Source: Siphonodentalium dalli (taxonomy: Eukaryota; Mollusca; Scaphopoda; Gadilida; Siphonodentaliidae). From it: a DNA stretch of 64,000 bases. Location: positions 171,422,394-171,486,393 of the forward strand of contig CP136069.1 in assembly GCA_032622095.1 (NCBI GenBank). The letters are read 5' to 3'. A program made the translations under genes and the position numbers. This document shows, piece by piece, positions 11,094 to 23,515 of this stretch (position 1 is the stretch's first letter; each line of letters starts with the position of its first letter). The notes under the pieces were generated by a model, which saw only the letters and a list, made by a program, of their open reading frames with translations, was not told the DNA's origin and ran no database searches.

Positions 11094-12036
11094 GGGAATC
11101 ACGTGGTCTCATAGAAACATAATATATGAGGAACTGACACAAAACAGCATTTTGACTGTTACGAGCATATGTGACCCGCCATATCAAATCCAGTCGTAAG
11201 TCGGGATTATTTTACCCTGTGCCAATGCATTCTCTTATATATGCGAGTCGACCATAGGTCGCCTCGCATATATAAAAGAATGCATTGGCCTAACAATTTT
11301 TAAAATTTTAATAATTTGTTCTTGTATTCTTTAACAATTTTATAATTTAACCCATACAGAGCCCCAGACAAACATGAGCAGACGACACTCTTCTATATGC
11401 TTCTATATATGTGTGGGGCTCTCTGCAGGGAAATGGATGTTTTTTTTATTTTATGTCCTAAAAATTGTAAGAAACATTTATTTAAAAAAAATGATAAAAC
11501 ATTGTTGGGCCAATGCATTCTCTTATATATGCGAGGCGACCTATGGTCGACTCGCATATATAAGAGAATGCATTGGCACAGGGTAAAACAAATCCTGACT
11601 TACGACTGGATTTGATATGGCGGGTCACATATATGAGGAACTGACACAAAACAGCATTTTGACTGTTACGAGCATATGCTAGTTTATATTTAAAACAAGT
11701 TTATACATTATTTGTTCGGAAATACTCAGTACTAGTCAATACCATTCTGAACAAAGTTTCCAATCGGAGGTTCGTGGAATACACCATACATCTAGAATCG
11801 TTCGGCTGACAACTTTGGTCAGAATGTTAGAGCAAACAACTGAGTTTGGACACAAATGAGGTATCAGCTTGTTTAAAAAATAGTATAGCATTTGCTCATA
11901 GCTGCCAAAATACTATGTAATTATATAATTACCCTAGTTGATTACCCTTTTCCTCGTTTTTGGTCGCGTTTTCGATCGCCTCGGCCAGTTGTAATGCGTG
12001 ATATGTATTCATCGACTCGAAACCACGTGATTCCCT
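11094..12036 (+). mobile_element. TIR MITE (GGGGAATCACGTGG family), copy 1, interrupted
   Basis: The termini are GGGGAATCACGTGGT near 11094 and ACCACGTGATTCCC near 12022. Without the insertion and its flank duplication the element is about 436 bp, close to the ~430-bp inverted copy at 20270-20702. Shared interior text includes GAGGAACTGACACAAAACA and CCTCGGCC. The 457-bp nested element at 11172-11628 interrupts it. The paralogous stretch near 18713-18750 appears to lack it. Confidence 0.8.
11172..11628 (+). mobile_element. Nested TIR element (GTGACCCGCC ends) with compound palindrome
   Basis: Terminal inverted repeats run from GTGACCCGCCATATCAAATC to its mirror GATTTGATATGGCGGGTCAC, and continue through CAGTCGTAAGTC into the compound palindrome (11221-11289 and 11509-11577). 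The same core sits inside the TTAA MITEs, but the outer ends are unrelated. The insertion is flanked by 50-bp perfect direct repeats (11122-11171 and 11629-11678). Confidence 0.85.
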
Positions 12037-12595
12037 GCAATGGTATCCGTTGAGAAATATGACGTCATTTGATAATTGTGTGGTCAGGGTTTGGGTTTGA
12101 AGGGAGTTGGTGTGTTTTAGTGTAGGATCGACCTACGCGTGGCTATACGACAGTGATAATATACACCAGAGCGTATTTACATAGAGCCACATATATCTGC
12201 AAAAGAAATAAACTCAAGTTCAATATGAATGGTATGGTGTTGTCTGCCATCCGAACATTCAATTTCACTGGCCCGTCATTAGCAAAAGTAAAAAATGCAT
12301 TCGAACTGCATTTAACACATATTATAATGTTCTCTATTCAATCATTATTGATTTTCAACACTCCCTTGCGAGTATTCATAAACCGCTTTATATATCTATG
12401 GTGAGAGGTTAGCGTTATTTCCCACCACTATTCCCGTTATTTCGTCTTGGGTGGGTAAGTGGTGGTGTATTTCCCCTCAAATAGTTCCCATCATTCCGCT
12501 AATGTTAATAGGTAATCACTGTTGCGCCCCCCCCCCACATAATCTCCGGTAAAGTACACCCCAGTTATTGATGTGGTTAGTGTTGGTCACGTCCA

Positions 12596-13541
12596 TAAAA
12601 GACACGGGCGGCGTTCGATACAGAAATATTTATATTTGTTCAAATCGCCATCAACAGAAGGAACACCAAAATATATACAGTTCCGTTCATATGCCAAACA
12701 TAATCAGCGCGTAAGGCTACGTTCATACGCTGGCAAGTTTGCACGGTATGTTGTTGTGGGCATTTCGTCATAGAAAACCACATGGTGCCAGAATATTAAC
12801 GGAACCGTGCACATAACATGCATCTCTATCAAAGCGAAATACATGAGAAGTAGCATTTATCAAATTCCACTTGTAAGAGTGCTATTGGAATTTGCCTTCA
12901 AATACCTGAATGATTTATTCTTGCGAGATAAATGCATGATAGTTACAGGCAAATCCGGTAGCGCCGCTACAGGTGGAACTACAGAGATTTTACTTCGCGC
13001 GTAGTTAGCTGTGGTACAGATGCACTTTATGTCCTTGTGTCCGTTCATATTATGGCATCATATCGTTTTCTGCCACAAAATGCCTGCAAACCATACCGTG
13101 CAAACTTGCCAGTGTATCAACGTACCCTAAATAGTATATTGTCGTCAATACGTACGATGGTGTACGTAACCAAGAGACTGCTCGTGTTACAGAAGTTGTG
13201 CTTCTGTTTACATAATACAGCGCAATTCTATTGGTTAATCACACAAACATAATTTAAACGCTCTTTATTATGTCCATATCAGTAAAACAGTAACAAATAA
13301 CGCTCTTTATGTTTACAATATCCGGATCTAAACAAAAGCCAGGACACGTAACGTTTTTCTTCTTCTTTTGTTTACATAACAAAGGGGGGAATTGACAATA
13401 CCATACTGTTTATGCCATATTTCTGATTGGCATAAGAACAAAGTCTGTCTATATCTTACTATTCCTTCTGTTTATGGCGGTTTTTGATGGAGGTGAATAT
13501 TTTAACAGCATACCCAACGCCAACGCCGTCCGTATCTTCAA
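12596..13541 (+). mobile_element. Diverged MITE of the AGGTACGGTTGGCC family, interrupted
   Basis: The sequence tracks the 502-bp MITEs at 33245-33746 and 34118-34618: ATATTTATATTTGTTC, GTTACAGAAG, AACGCTCTTTAT (twice), TTTTGTTTACATAACAA, CATACTGTTTATGC and GGCGGTTTTTGATGG in the same order. Its ends are eroded (GACACGGGCGGCG, CGCCGTCCGTATC) and a separate TIR element splits it at 12714-13127. Confidence 0.75.
12714..13127. mobile_element. Nested 414-bp TIR element
   Basis: The left end has ACGTTCATACGCTGGCAAG and TTTGCACGGTATG. The right end is the near-perfect reverse complement, CATACCGTGCAAA and CTTGCCAGTGTATCAACGT. The interior (GGCAAATCCGGTAGCGCCGC, a tetranucleotide-like GTAGCATTTATC) has no credible reading frame. 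It interrupts an older MITE, so it inserted later. Confidence 0.8.
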
Positions 13542-13689
13542 TAGCTCAATTTTTGAGTCACCTTATTGCAACATTTGTTTCTTTGAACTTTATTCAGAAC
13601 TAGCTAAGAGCAAAAAGTCTTCTTCAAATTGTCTGCAAATTGCTCGATATCTTGGGGACTTAACGGCAATTTTTTCTTATTAGCGCGCG

Positions 13690-14850
13690 CTCCGCGTGTA
13701 TACTGTTCGGCAATTTCTTGACAGCCGTGGTCCCATGGGCATTTTATTTATAGGTAATTGTTTTTTTCCGGTTTAAACGTCGAACTGCGCGACCAGGAGG
13801 CCGAGTCCGGTAAAAGGTGTAGTTGGGAATTTCAATTTCGTTTATTGTCCTTTACATTATTATGCCAATAATGTTGATTTTTGGTTTGTTACAAGCTATG
13901 TTAATTACCAATAAAAGAAATTTAAAAGATAATTTGTAAGTTTTATATTTCAACTTTTATAGATATTTTTCGTTCTGCAGCCCACTGATGGTTGTGGTCG
14001 GCCGCCGGTTCGTTAATTAGGTGCTGGTTGTTATTGTTATTTTAACGGAATTCTGAGTTGGTCATTCGCGAAACCAATATATTTTATATTCTATAATTAC
14101 AATCGTGGGTATATAATATATGATCTTGAGCGCGTTACCATTTCTGACTATTGTTTTCTTGTCAATACTGCTGATCAATATTGACCACACTTTGCACTTT
14201 AGTTTATTTTACATGTTTTCCATTTGAAGTGACGTTTGCATGCCTTTGTGTCCGGGGTATTGGTGTATATTGTGAAGTCACTTAACGGTCACCTGTGTGT
14301 GACCTTTTTTGTTGTATGATTGATAATCATGCCACCATAATAAATTAAGTATTTAATTCCCATTGCGACAGACAGCTATATGTCCATGATCATGACATGA
14401 CAAATTGTCCAATATGTCCACCTGATTAATTGTACTCTCGTTTTTGTATTGCATAGCCGAACTGGCCACTTCATCATCACAATTATCTTGTACATTGATA
14501 AATTCCAGTTGTAAATAAGAAATTCGCTTAGATACTAAATAATGTACATTTCTTATAAACCTGCGCCTTAATTATCGCGTGAAGTATATCGAAGCAAATA
14601 GCGAAGTATTTATTACGCGCGCCGCGTGTATACTGTCCTAGAGATTCCATATAGCTATGGTTTGCTGTGCGTTTTATTTATAGATAATGGGTTTTTCAGG
14701 TTATTTTGGGACGCATTAAAAGTTGTACTGCGACCCCGATCCGGTAAAAGGTGTAGTTGGAATTTCAATTTCGTTTATTGTCGTTGATTTTGGTTTGTGA
14801 TAAGCTATGCCAATTACAAATAGAAGAAATGAAAAAAATAATTTGTAAAA
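13690..14850 (+). repeat. Diverged segmental repeats (three copies with 16340-16670/18530-18660)
   Basis: GGTAAAAGGTGTAGTTG, CAATTTCGTTTATTGTC, GTTGATTTTTGGTTTG and GATCTTGAGCGCGTTACC occur in order at about 13810-14150. Subsets recur at 14740-14850 and again at 16600-16670 continuing at 18533-18660. These blocks are diverged copies of one repeat, the last split by a LINE insertion. Confidence 0.7.
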
Positions 14851-15290
14851 TGCGTATATGTCAATTGATATGTGTTTTAAAGAGTGTAGTCTGAGACAGT
14901 CGAGTCAGCCACCGGTCGTTAATTAGGTGCTGATCGGTGTGACAGTTTGCAGTAGGTCCCATATTTGCGGAGGTAAATTTGCGAAAGTCCCCGAATTCGC
15001 GGAAGTCCCATAAAATGGTCTAAATATGTTGATTTTAATGAGGGAACGGGTGCGTATATCTCAATTGATACGTAATTTAAAGAGGTTAGTCGGATACAGC
15101 CGAGTCAACCACGGTTCGTTAATTGGTGCTGATCTGTGTGACAATTTGCAGTAGGTCCCTATTTGTGGAGGTCCCCGAATTCGCGGAGTTCCCCTAAAAT
15201 GGTCGAAATATGTTGATTTTAATGAGGGAACGGATGCGTATATGTCAATTGATACGTATTTTAAACAAATAACGACACGATCATCATAAT
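14851..15290 (+). repeat. Tandem repeat of ~185-200 bp, two copies plus start of a third
   Basis: TGCGTATATxTCAATTGATA starts at 14851, 15051 and 15235. Between them GTCCCCGAATTCGCGGA, TATGTTGATTTTAATGAGGG and GTTAATTxGGTGCTGAT repeat. No coding content. Confidence 0.85.
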
Positions 15291-15479
15291 AATGGTTTGT
15301 TGTAACTTGTATCAATCAACCAATCAATCATCATACGGAACAAGTCTTGCGACTTTTCGTCCAATAACATTATTTGCAATGTTTGTTTACAAATATATGT
15401 ATCGTCATTCGATATTTACTTGTGAGTCACTTGAACATATTACTAACTAATTCTTGTCGTCGAACTCGTATTTTATTTA

Positions 15480-15925
15480 CTAGAAGAATGAGTCTATGTA
15501 TATTTTGAATTGATCGAGTGTTGGAGCCTCAACAGTGAAGTCTGGCAGAGAGTTCCAGCTATTTACCACCCTCTTCGTGAAGATATATTTTCCTATGGCC
15601 TTGTTAAGAATCTGCATCTGTAGCTTTTTATTATGTCCTCTTGTTCTTCCCGACGAATGGCTTTCTAATAGGTCACATGCATTGATATTGTAATGGCCAT
15701 TCAACAGTTTATATACCTCGATTAGATCTCCTCTAAATCTTCGATATTTTAAAGACATCAGATTGAGTCTTATCATTCCGTCTCGGTAGCATAGAGTTTT
15801 GATTTGACGAACTAGTTTCGTTGCTTTTCTTTGTATTTCTCTAACACAATGCTTTGTGATGTTTGTGATGATATTTGTGGTGTGGGTTCAATGCAGAGTT
15901 ACAGTAGTATTCGATGATAGGTCTT
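15480..15925 (-). pseudogene. LINE reverse-transcriptase ORF2 C-terminal remnant (jockey/CR1-like)
   Basis: A 98-residue minus-strand frame ends at a natural stop near 15480. It has the familiar C-terminal signature of invertebrate non-LTR elements: LKYRRFRGDLIEVYKLLNG, then RTRGHNKKL, then RVVNSWNSLPDFTVEAPT and a short FK-rich end. The preceding residues in the same frame (REIQRKATKLV, then RLNL) extend the match to about 15860. Farther upstream the match continues only in another frame (IEYYCNSALNPH), so there is at least one frameshift. The catalytic YADD region is absent. This is a dead 5'-truncated fragment, not a host gene. Confidence 0.85.
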
Positions 15926-16664
15926 ACCATGCTTACGCATGTATATAGAGCGATTAGAAAGTGTCGATGTCCAAGTTCGTGAAAGTTCTATTGACTATGC
16001 CGATGATTTGAGAGCTTTATGATTTTGGGATATTGTAGGAAGACTAATCTGGCCGTGTCAAAATGAGCTACAGCGATGGGATATCTCGCAGGACAACACA
16101 TTTCGGGTTTTCGTGGGGTGTGTATTCGCTTGATGTCTTATAGTTGTAGTATGTAACTATTATGACCGCGTTAATTGCGTTCGATGTTTAGGAATGAACA
16201 ATGGCTGGACCATGCACTCTTGAAGATTTTATGGCGGGAACACAATGCCTCCGATTTTTGAAGTTTCTGGTGTGGTGAATGAGAAGCCTGCAATAATAAG
16301 CCGAAGTTTTTTGTAATAATTTGAAGGATTAGTTGTTTTAACGGAATTCTGAGTCGGCGCATTCATGTAACCAATATATTTTATATTATAATTTATATTT
16401 ATGGCTAATAATATGATCTTGAGGGCGTTACCATTTCTGAATATGGTTTTCTTGTAATATACTAATGTACAAATTATTGTTTCGCCTGGGCGCTGCCATA
16501 GCGCGGGGGTTCTATTTATAGAATGTTAATTATTGGGACACATTAACAGTTGTAGTGCGACCCCGAGGCGAGCTGTAGTGCGACCCCGAGGCCGAGCCTG
16601 GTAAAAGGTGTAGTTGAGCATTTCAATTTCGTGTATTGTCGTTTACATTATGTCAACAATGTTG

Positions 16665-18535
16665 ATTTTTTTTTTTTAAATGTTTATTACCCAAAGATAT
16701 ACCTATATAAGCAGTCATTTTACATACATGTGTGCATTCAAACATTTATCAATGGGCCGTGTGGGGGAGGGGTAACCAAACCAAATTACATTTATACAAA
16801 CATTTGACTGGCGCGCGCGTTCCAGACGACCACATGCATTGTGCGTGTGGACGTCTGGCCTACTGTCGTACCACTGGTGGCAATATGAATGATGTTGTAG
16901 AAGAATTGTTACTGTAATATATCAGTTGCTGGTAACGTCTTGATCTCGACGTTGACATAATTTAGCTAAATTTATGTGCGCCACGGCAAAATCGAATATC
17001 GATCTTAAAGAGGTCATAACAATAGGCCGGTGCAAATGGCTTTTTTTGGAGAAATTCGTCATGGTTGTCGATTGAATTAAGTCGTTTTTGTACCACATTA
17101 TTCTATAAGTCTGGAGTCTGGATGATTGGACGAAATATGTAGTTATTATCTTACAGATGTTTTTCGGTTTGCCCGGATAAATGGAATGTATTTGTCGGTG
17201 GGCATATTATTATGTGAAGGCTAGTGCTTTCTCCAGAATTAACCACTTCTGTTGAAATGCTGTTATTTCCATGTTGCATCGTGCCCTTAACTTATCACAG
17301 TCATAACGTAATCTGAGATCATTAAACAATTCGTTCAAGCTGAGTGATTTCGCGGAAAACTTTGCTTTATAAAGATATTGTTTTAAAATAAGTAAAAAAT
17401 AATTTATCACGCTGTTTGGTTCCAATGGGATAGCTCCATGTAGCATGGTCTTTTTCGAAACACGTAAGTCGATGCCTTTGTCAGTTCCCCATTTGATCAG
17501 CTTGTTTAAGAAAGACTGTACATATCTACAGTCCCAAAATATGTGTGAAATTGTTTCAATTTCAGTTTTGCATCTTTCGCATCTATCATTTTGTCTTAGC
17601 TTTATTATATTAAGAAATCGATTGGTCGCAAGGATTCGAGTGTTTATTCGATATTGTAACCATTGCAGTTTAGTGTCAGGCGTCGTGGTGAACGGTAGTT
17701 TAAAGTGAGTGTCCCAAGAGTTGATTACATCTAGTTCTTGTTCCCATTTTCAGCATGATTTTGGGGTGGGGGAAGTTGAATTGAGAATTCTGTAAAATTC
17801 TTGTCCACCTTTTTGGTCGCGTACAGTACTTACAAATTTGTCTGGAAGAAATGGGCTAGCAATTCGTCTCAGTGGTTGGTCTAATTTTTTCGATATTTCC
17901 AATATTTGTCGAGTGGTACTGGTTAAAGTTATAAAGTTTGTTCTTATATTATACGTGCTTAACATTGACTGTGGCGTGTGAAACCTTCCATCGCTCTGGA
18001 TCAAATCGTTGATGAAAATTACTCCCTTTGCCCTCCATGAGTTGAAATTGATGTATCGCCCATAGATAGTAATTGCTGGATTATTCCATATCGTTTTCGA
18101 CAAAACATTTTGATTTTTAGAGTTCAATCTTAAATACTCACACCATGATGAAAATACATCTGTCCAAAATGGATTTGACAGCACGCTTAAGTGTTGTAAT
18201 AGATATTTTCTGTCATAAGTGAGGTACAGGGGGTCATCTAAAATAGGAACATCCGAGATGAGAGGTGCCCATTTGCATTTTTTTGTAATGAGGCGTCGTA
18301 TCCAAGTGATTTTAATTGATGAATTGAATGTCTCCACGTTAATCATTTTCAAGCCACCATCTGATATGTTACTGCAAATCTGTTGTCGACTCACTCGATC
18401 TCTTTTCGAATTCCATAGGAAGTTATAGAGAAATGTGTTTAGCTTTTTATAAAATTTGCGGTGCGGATTAGGAAGAGTTAGAAATAGATGTGTCAATTTG
18501 GGGAGAATTAATGTATTGATCTGGTGTGAGCGATT
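16665..18535 (-). mobile_element. 5'-truncated LINE insertion with poly(A) and target duplication
   Basis: On the minus strand the insertion ends in an A-run (T-run at about 16665-16678). It is flanked by GATTTTT on both sides (TGTTGATTTTT at the left, GATTTTTGGTTTG at the right). The flanks rejoin to TGTTGATTTTTGGTTTG, as in the uninterrupted repeat copies near 13873 and 14785. It holds about 530 bp of 3' untranslated sequence (16680-17209) and the C-terminal part of ORF2. Target-primed reverse transcription typically leaves these marks. Confidence 0.85.
17210..18529 (-). pseudogene. LINE (L1/Tx1-like) ORF2 C-terminal region, 5'-truncated
   Basis: A minus-strand frame runs from the truncation point near 18529 to a stop at 17210 with only one internal TGA (about 17750). 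It starts with the post-RT region: LPKLTHLFLTLPNP, then FLYNFLWNSKRDRVSRQQIC, then DGGLKMINVETF and IKITWIRRLI, all typical of L1/Tx1-clade ORF2 downstream of the catalytic palm. Past the TGA the same frame gives a zinc knuckle C-x2-C-x8-H-x4-C (CERCKTEIETISHIFWDC) and the usual Lys-rich tail. The endonuclease and YADD motif are absent. One stop in about 440 codons points to a fairly young insertion. Confidence 0.88.
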
Positions 18536-18659
18536 TTTGGTTTGTGATAAGCTATGCCGATTACAAATAACATAAATGAAAAATATTCTATAATTACAAT
18601 CATGGGTATATAATATATGATCTTGAGCGCGTTACCATTTCTGACTATGGTTTTCTTGT

Positions 18660-18895
18660 TAATGTTGTTTCATATATCCACCCAGGCTATACGATGCTAG
18701 TGTCTGTACCAGGGAAATGTTATAACGCAACGTTTATTGTCTAGTAGCCTTTGCCACAATATCCGTGATGCACTTTTGAGAAATATGAGGTCATTTGGTC
18801 ATCTGTTTGCGTTTGACGGCAGTTGTGTGCGTTTTATCGTAGGACTAGCCCGTGGCTACAGCAGTGATAATACACGCCAGGGCTCAACCATTCAT
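18660..18895 (+). repeat. Repeat copy paralogous to 11030-11093 plus 12037-12180
   Basis: GCTATACGATGCTAGTG and GGGAAATGTTATAA correspond to 11045-11085. Sequence after about 18765 (GAGAAATATGAGGTCATTTG, GTAGGACTAGCC, CAGTGATAATACACGCCAG) corresponds to 12050-12175. It is a copy of the host sequence without the MITE. A G-run lies at 18910-18921. Confidence 0.65.
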
Positions 18896-18899
18896 TCCA

Positions 18900-19764
18900 T
18901 AACCCAACAGGGGGGGGGGGGGTTGCAGCATCACATCGCCGTTGTCCAATTAAGTGTTACTGTGGGATAATTCTACATTACAAATGTTGATTTTCAATAT
19001 TTAGCCGTTCTTATTATGGGAATGTTCAATTGTTTGTAATTACAAGAAAAGTATACTATCCCGGTAACCGAATATCGATGTTTCCTAACTGACTTGCTAA
19101 CAATGCCCTTCGAATGTGTGAAAGTCTATCAGTGATCTAGTCATATAATCTAATGGTCAGGCATTCTTGAGTTCTTAAAAGTGTCATGTCGGCATGCACG
19201 TCGCAATATCTTAAACATGAAGATGAACTTATGAAAAACCAACGAGAATGGGACCGTGAGCTTATCGGTGGCAATATGCCGGAAGTTAAAAGCAATCCGT
19301 ACTGTCCAGTGGCAAGTTATTCAAAATATCTGTCAAAACTCCACCCTGAATTCCAGTGCTTGTGGCAACGACCCCACGAGAAATTCAATAATGATTCATA
19401 AGTATGGTATTATAACAACCCAGTTGGGGAGAAAACCTCTGGAAAGTTCATGACAACGCTGAACCAAAAGGCAAATTTAAGCCAGATGTATACGAATGAT
19501 TGTATTCAAGCGACAGGGACAAGTATATTCTTTCAGAGAGCAACTTCGGTGCCAACCATGCAGATCATGTCGGTTACTGGCAATAAGTCAGTTTCGTCAT
19601 TAGCCGCGTAAAAACGTGTGACAAACTCGGAAGAGCGAATGATGGGATGTGCCCTCGCTAATGAGATGGTGGACACTCAATTTCCAGCATCATTGACCTT
19701 GTCGAGTTCATCTTCAACTTCAAATGTACCATACCAACCATATACAGTTGTCGCCCGCGATTGG
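18900..19764. other. Intergenic, no gene seen
   Basis: Overlapping short frames at 19186-19453 and 19618-19860 have no recognised domain. Nothing else is supported here. Confidence 0.45.
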
Positions 19765-19877
19765 GTGAGACACGGGGATTTGTCGCCCGCTCGAGACATA
19801 GAATGTCACACGAGGGCCACCAGACCCGAGGGTGACATTCCAGTTCGAGAGCGGCGATAAATCCCCGTGTCTCATGG
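19765..19877. repeat. Solitary ~113-bp hairpin palindrome C
   Basis: GAGACACGGGGATTTGTCGC at the left pairs with GCGATAAATCCCCGTGTCTC at the right. Pairing continues through CTCGAGA/TCGAGAG and AATGTCAC/GTGACATT, with GGGCCACCAGACCC at the centre. The open frames on both strands here are products of the symmetry. Confidence 0.88.
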
Positions 19878-20269
19878 ACACAATGGTGACAGCTGTCTTG
19901 TTATCTGACAAAGGAGTGCTCAGACACCTCCTTAATGGCAGGCCTACGTGCGCGCGTATATTCTTTAATCAAGTCCTAAGAGTTAATTTTATGTTGGAAT
20001 CCTCGGTTTTTCGAAAATAAAACGGTCAAATGTTGGGTCAATTAAAGCATCCACCATTTGCGCAACTAAATGTCCGGTCAGTTTGCTGTTCGCATGGTGG
20101 GAATCAGTTCACGAAAAGAGGAGTAAAGCAATTTCGAAGTAGAGTAGGCATGCGTCGAAATTGTCGGTTTCGTTTTATATGAGTTTATAGACGCAGGTAG
20201 ACGTGTTAATTTCGAGAACGCTAAAATGTTAAACTAACAAGTTTTGGTGGTGCAAAAGAACACAGTGGG

Positions 20270-20702
20270 GAATCACGTTGTTTCGAGTTGATGGGTACCG
20301 CGCATTCTAAATGGCCGAGGCGATCGCGAACACGACAAGAAACGAAGAAAAGGGTAATAAACTAGGATAATGATATATTACATAGTATTTTGTCAGCTAC
20401 CAGCATATGCTATACTATTTTTTCAAACAAGCTGATGCCTCATTTGTATCCAAACTCACAGTTGTTTGATTGCTCTAACATTCTGACCAAAATTGTCAGT
20501 CGAAGGATTCTCCAAGAGGTATGGACCGAAGTATTACCGAACAGATAAGGTATCAACTTATTTTATAAATAAACAATCATATGCTCGTAACAGTCAAGAT
20601 TCTATGTTTTGTGCCAGTTCCTCATATATTATGTTTTTGTGTTTTTGTACATTTTGATTGCGTGGTACTCACCAACCTCAAAATAAAGTGATTCCCCATC
20701 GT
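20270..20702 (-). mobile_element. TIR MITE (GGGGAATCACGTGG family), copy 2
   Basis: This is an uninterrupted inverted copy of the element at 11094-12036. It starts GGGGAATCACGTTG and ends GTGATTCCCC. It contains GGCCGAGGCGATCGCG, CTCTAACATTCTGACCAAA and TTTTGTGCCAGTTCCTCATA, the reverse complement of the 50-bp segment duplicated around the insertion in copy 1. Confidence 0.8.
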
Positions 20703-22030
20703 GAACAAATTGACAACAGTTTTCTGTTACAGACTGTTACCCAACATAAGGATATTCTTATGAAGTCCGGCAATGTATAGCCGAAAGGAAATTGTCAATT
20801 GATATTCAATAAATAGTGGCTATTTGAACATCAGAGACTTAGTACAGAAACGTATTTGTAACATACATGTATGTACACCGTGTGTGCAATTGTCTGCAGT
20901 AAATACCAACTGCATACTAATGGTTGTCTGTTTGTTCCATCGTATTCATTGTTGATATAAAAAGGTCCAATAAGAACATTACAACTTATGACGGAATTAT
21001 ATCCGCGATAACATCATTTATGCATAGCGTGTTTTAATTGTAAATTAAAAACAATTATGCAAACGCCACAGTTCACGGGCGTTACGAAACAGTGGTGTTT
21101 ATAAAATGAGTGTTTTATGAAATAATTAGAGAGCTGTGGTGGAATCTCTGGACATTGAGGACTTCGTAGTTCCATATTTACTGGTAATCGCTGAGCGGTC
21201 AACAACTCTCGAAATGTTACCCTCTACGGCAACAATTTATTTGCGGCCCGCCATGTGACACACCCTCAGCCAATCAGAAGAGAGGAAAATGGGATGAAGG
21301 ATAACAAAATCATGTACTGCCCACAACCAGGGCTATCGAATTTCCACCACAAACTATTGCTACTATGTCATCATGACTGCTTTCGCAGATGTTTGCTTCC
21401 AGTAGAAAATAGCAAAATGTGGTCATGACTGAATTAATTAATTAAAGGGACCACACCTGATGTGTGATAATGTGACAGCTAAACCATATTCCAGTTCATT
21501 TATGATATATTCATCTACATCCAAAATAAATACATTTGTAAAACCAGCAGTTTCTCTAAACTGAGACACATTGCAAATTTTTTTATTTCGGAAGATGAAT
21601 CAAACCAATTTAAGCTATTTTGATAAATAAGCCACTTTCAAATTGTGCATACCCCATTAAGTAGAACACCATCTACCACTTGTGGTGAGTGAGATTGGAA
21701 ATTTGACCTCAGATAAATATAATCATTCTATTGTTAAAATTGAATTGACCACTATATCGGTAATGTTTCATATCCAAGAAAATTTGCTGATAAATTTTCG
21801 AAAGTTGACATAATGCATCACATTTGTGATAGTGTCTGCCATTTCATAGCCTATCAATACAACTTAGGACAGTGGTTGTTTTTTCTTCAATTAATTGCAT
21901 TTCTTGTATGCCGAGAAATTGACGAATAGCTGTTTGGAAATAAATATTGATAATTGTTTGCGCGAAATAATTATGTTCGTCGTTTCGGGAGATTGTGATG
22001 TTTCTCCAACTCAAATTGCAGTACTACAAA
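20703..22030. other. Intergenic, nothing recognised
   Basis: AT-rich sequence without a domain-bearing frame or obvious repeat structure. Confidence 0.45.
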
Positions 22031-23515
22031 AAAGAGTACAAATTATTACTTCACTTCATCCACAGTACCACCGCATTAAGGATGCGCCTCATTATTACTT
22101 CACTTCATCCACTGTGCCAACGCATTAAGGGGGCGCCTCATTATTACTTCACTTCATCCACAGTGCAACCGCATTAAGGAGGCGCCTCATTATTACTTCA
22201 CTTCATCCACAGTGTCACCGCATTAAGGAGGCGCCTCATTATTACTTCACTTCATCCACAGTGCCACCGCATTAAGGAGGCGCCTTATTATTACTTCACT
22301 TCATCCACAGTGCCACCGCATTAAGGAGGCGCCTCATTATTACTTCACTTCATCCACAGTGCAACCGCATTAAGGAGGCGCCTCATTATTACTTCACTTC
22401 ATCCACAGTGCCACTACATTAAGGAGACGCCTCATTATTACTTCACTTCATCCACAGTGCCATCGCATTAAGGAGGCGCCTCATTGTTACTTCACTTCAT
22501 CCACAGTGTCACCGCATTAAGGAGGCGCCTCATTATTACTTCACTTCATCCACAGTGCCACCGCATTAAGGAGGCGCCTTATTATTACTTCACTTCATCC
22601 ACAGTGCCACCGCATTAAGGAGGCGCCTCATTATTACTTCACTTCATCCACAGTGCCACCGCATTAAGGAGGCGCCTCATTATTACTTCACTTTATCCAC
22701 AGTGCCATCGCATTAAGGAGGCGCCTCATTATTACTTCACTTCATCCACAGTGCCACCGCATTAAGGAGGCGCCTCATTATTACTTCACTTCATCCACAG
22801 TGCCACCGCATTAAGGAGGCGCCTCATTATTACTTCACTTCATCCACAGTGCCATCGCATTAAGGAGGCGCCTCATTATTACTTCACTTTATCCACAGTG
22901 CCACCGCATTAAGGAGGCGCCTCATTATTACTTCACTTCATCCACAGTGCCATCGCATTAAGGAGGCGCCTCATTATTACTTCACTTCATCCACAGTGCC
23001 ACCGCATTAAGGAGGCGCCTCATTATTACTTCACTTCATCCACAGTGCCACAGCATTAAGGAGGCGCCTCATTATTACTTCACTTCGTCCACAGTGCCAC
23101 CGCATTAATGATGCGCCTCATTATTACTTCACTTCATCCACAGTGCCACCCCATTAAGGAGGCGCCTCATTATTACTTCACTTCATCCACAGTGCCATCG
23201 CATTAAGGAGGCGCCTCATTATTACTTCACTTCATCCACAGTGCCACCGCATTAAGGAGGCGCATCATTAATACTTCACTTCATTCACAGTGCCACCGCA
23301 TTAAGGAGGCGCCTTATTATTACTTCACTTCATCCACAGTGTCACCGCATTAATGAGGCGCCTCATTAATACTTCACTTCATCCACAGTGCCACCGCATT
23401 AAGGAGGCGCCTCATTAATACTTCACTTCATCCACAGTGCCACCGCATTAAGGAAGCGCGTCATTATTACTTCACTTCATCCACAGTACCATCGCATTAA
23501 GGAGGCGCCTCATTC
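22031..23515 (+). repeat. 49-bp satellite/minisatellite array, about 30 copies
   Basis: The unit reads CTCATTATTACTTCACTTCA, TCCACAGTGCCACCGCATTA, AGGAGGCGC (49 bp). The start recurs every 49 bp (for example 22381 and 22430). Most units differ at one to three positions, with common alternates CCATCG/CCACCG and TTAT/TCAT. Each unit junction forms the perfect 10-bp palindrome GAGGCGCCTC. There are no unique spacers, so this is not a CRISPR-like array. Confidence 0.97.

Noticed and set aside
22031-23515. Possible CRISPR array (regular 49-bp periodicity)
   Set aside because: Units are contiguous tandem repeats without unique spacers, in eukaryotic repeat-rich DNA; no cas genes.
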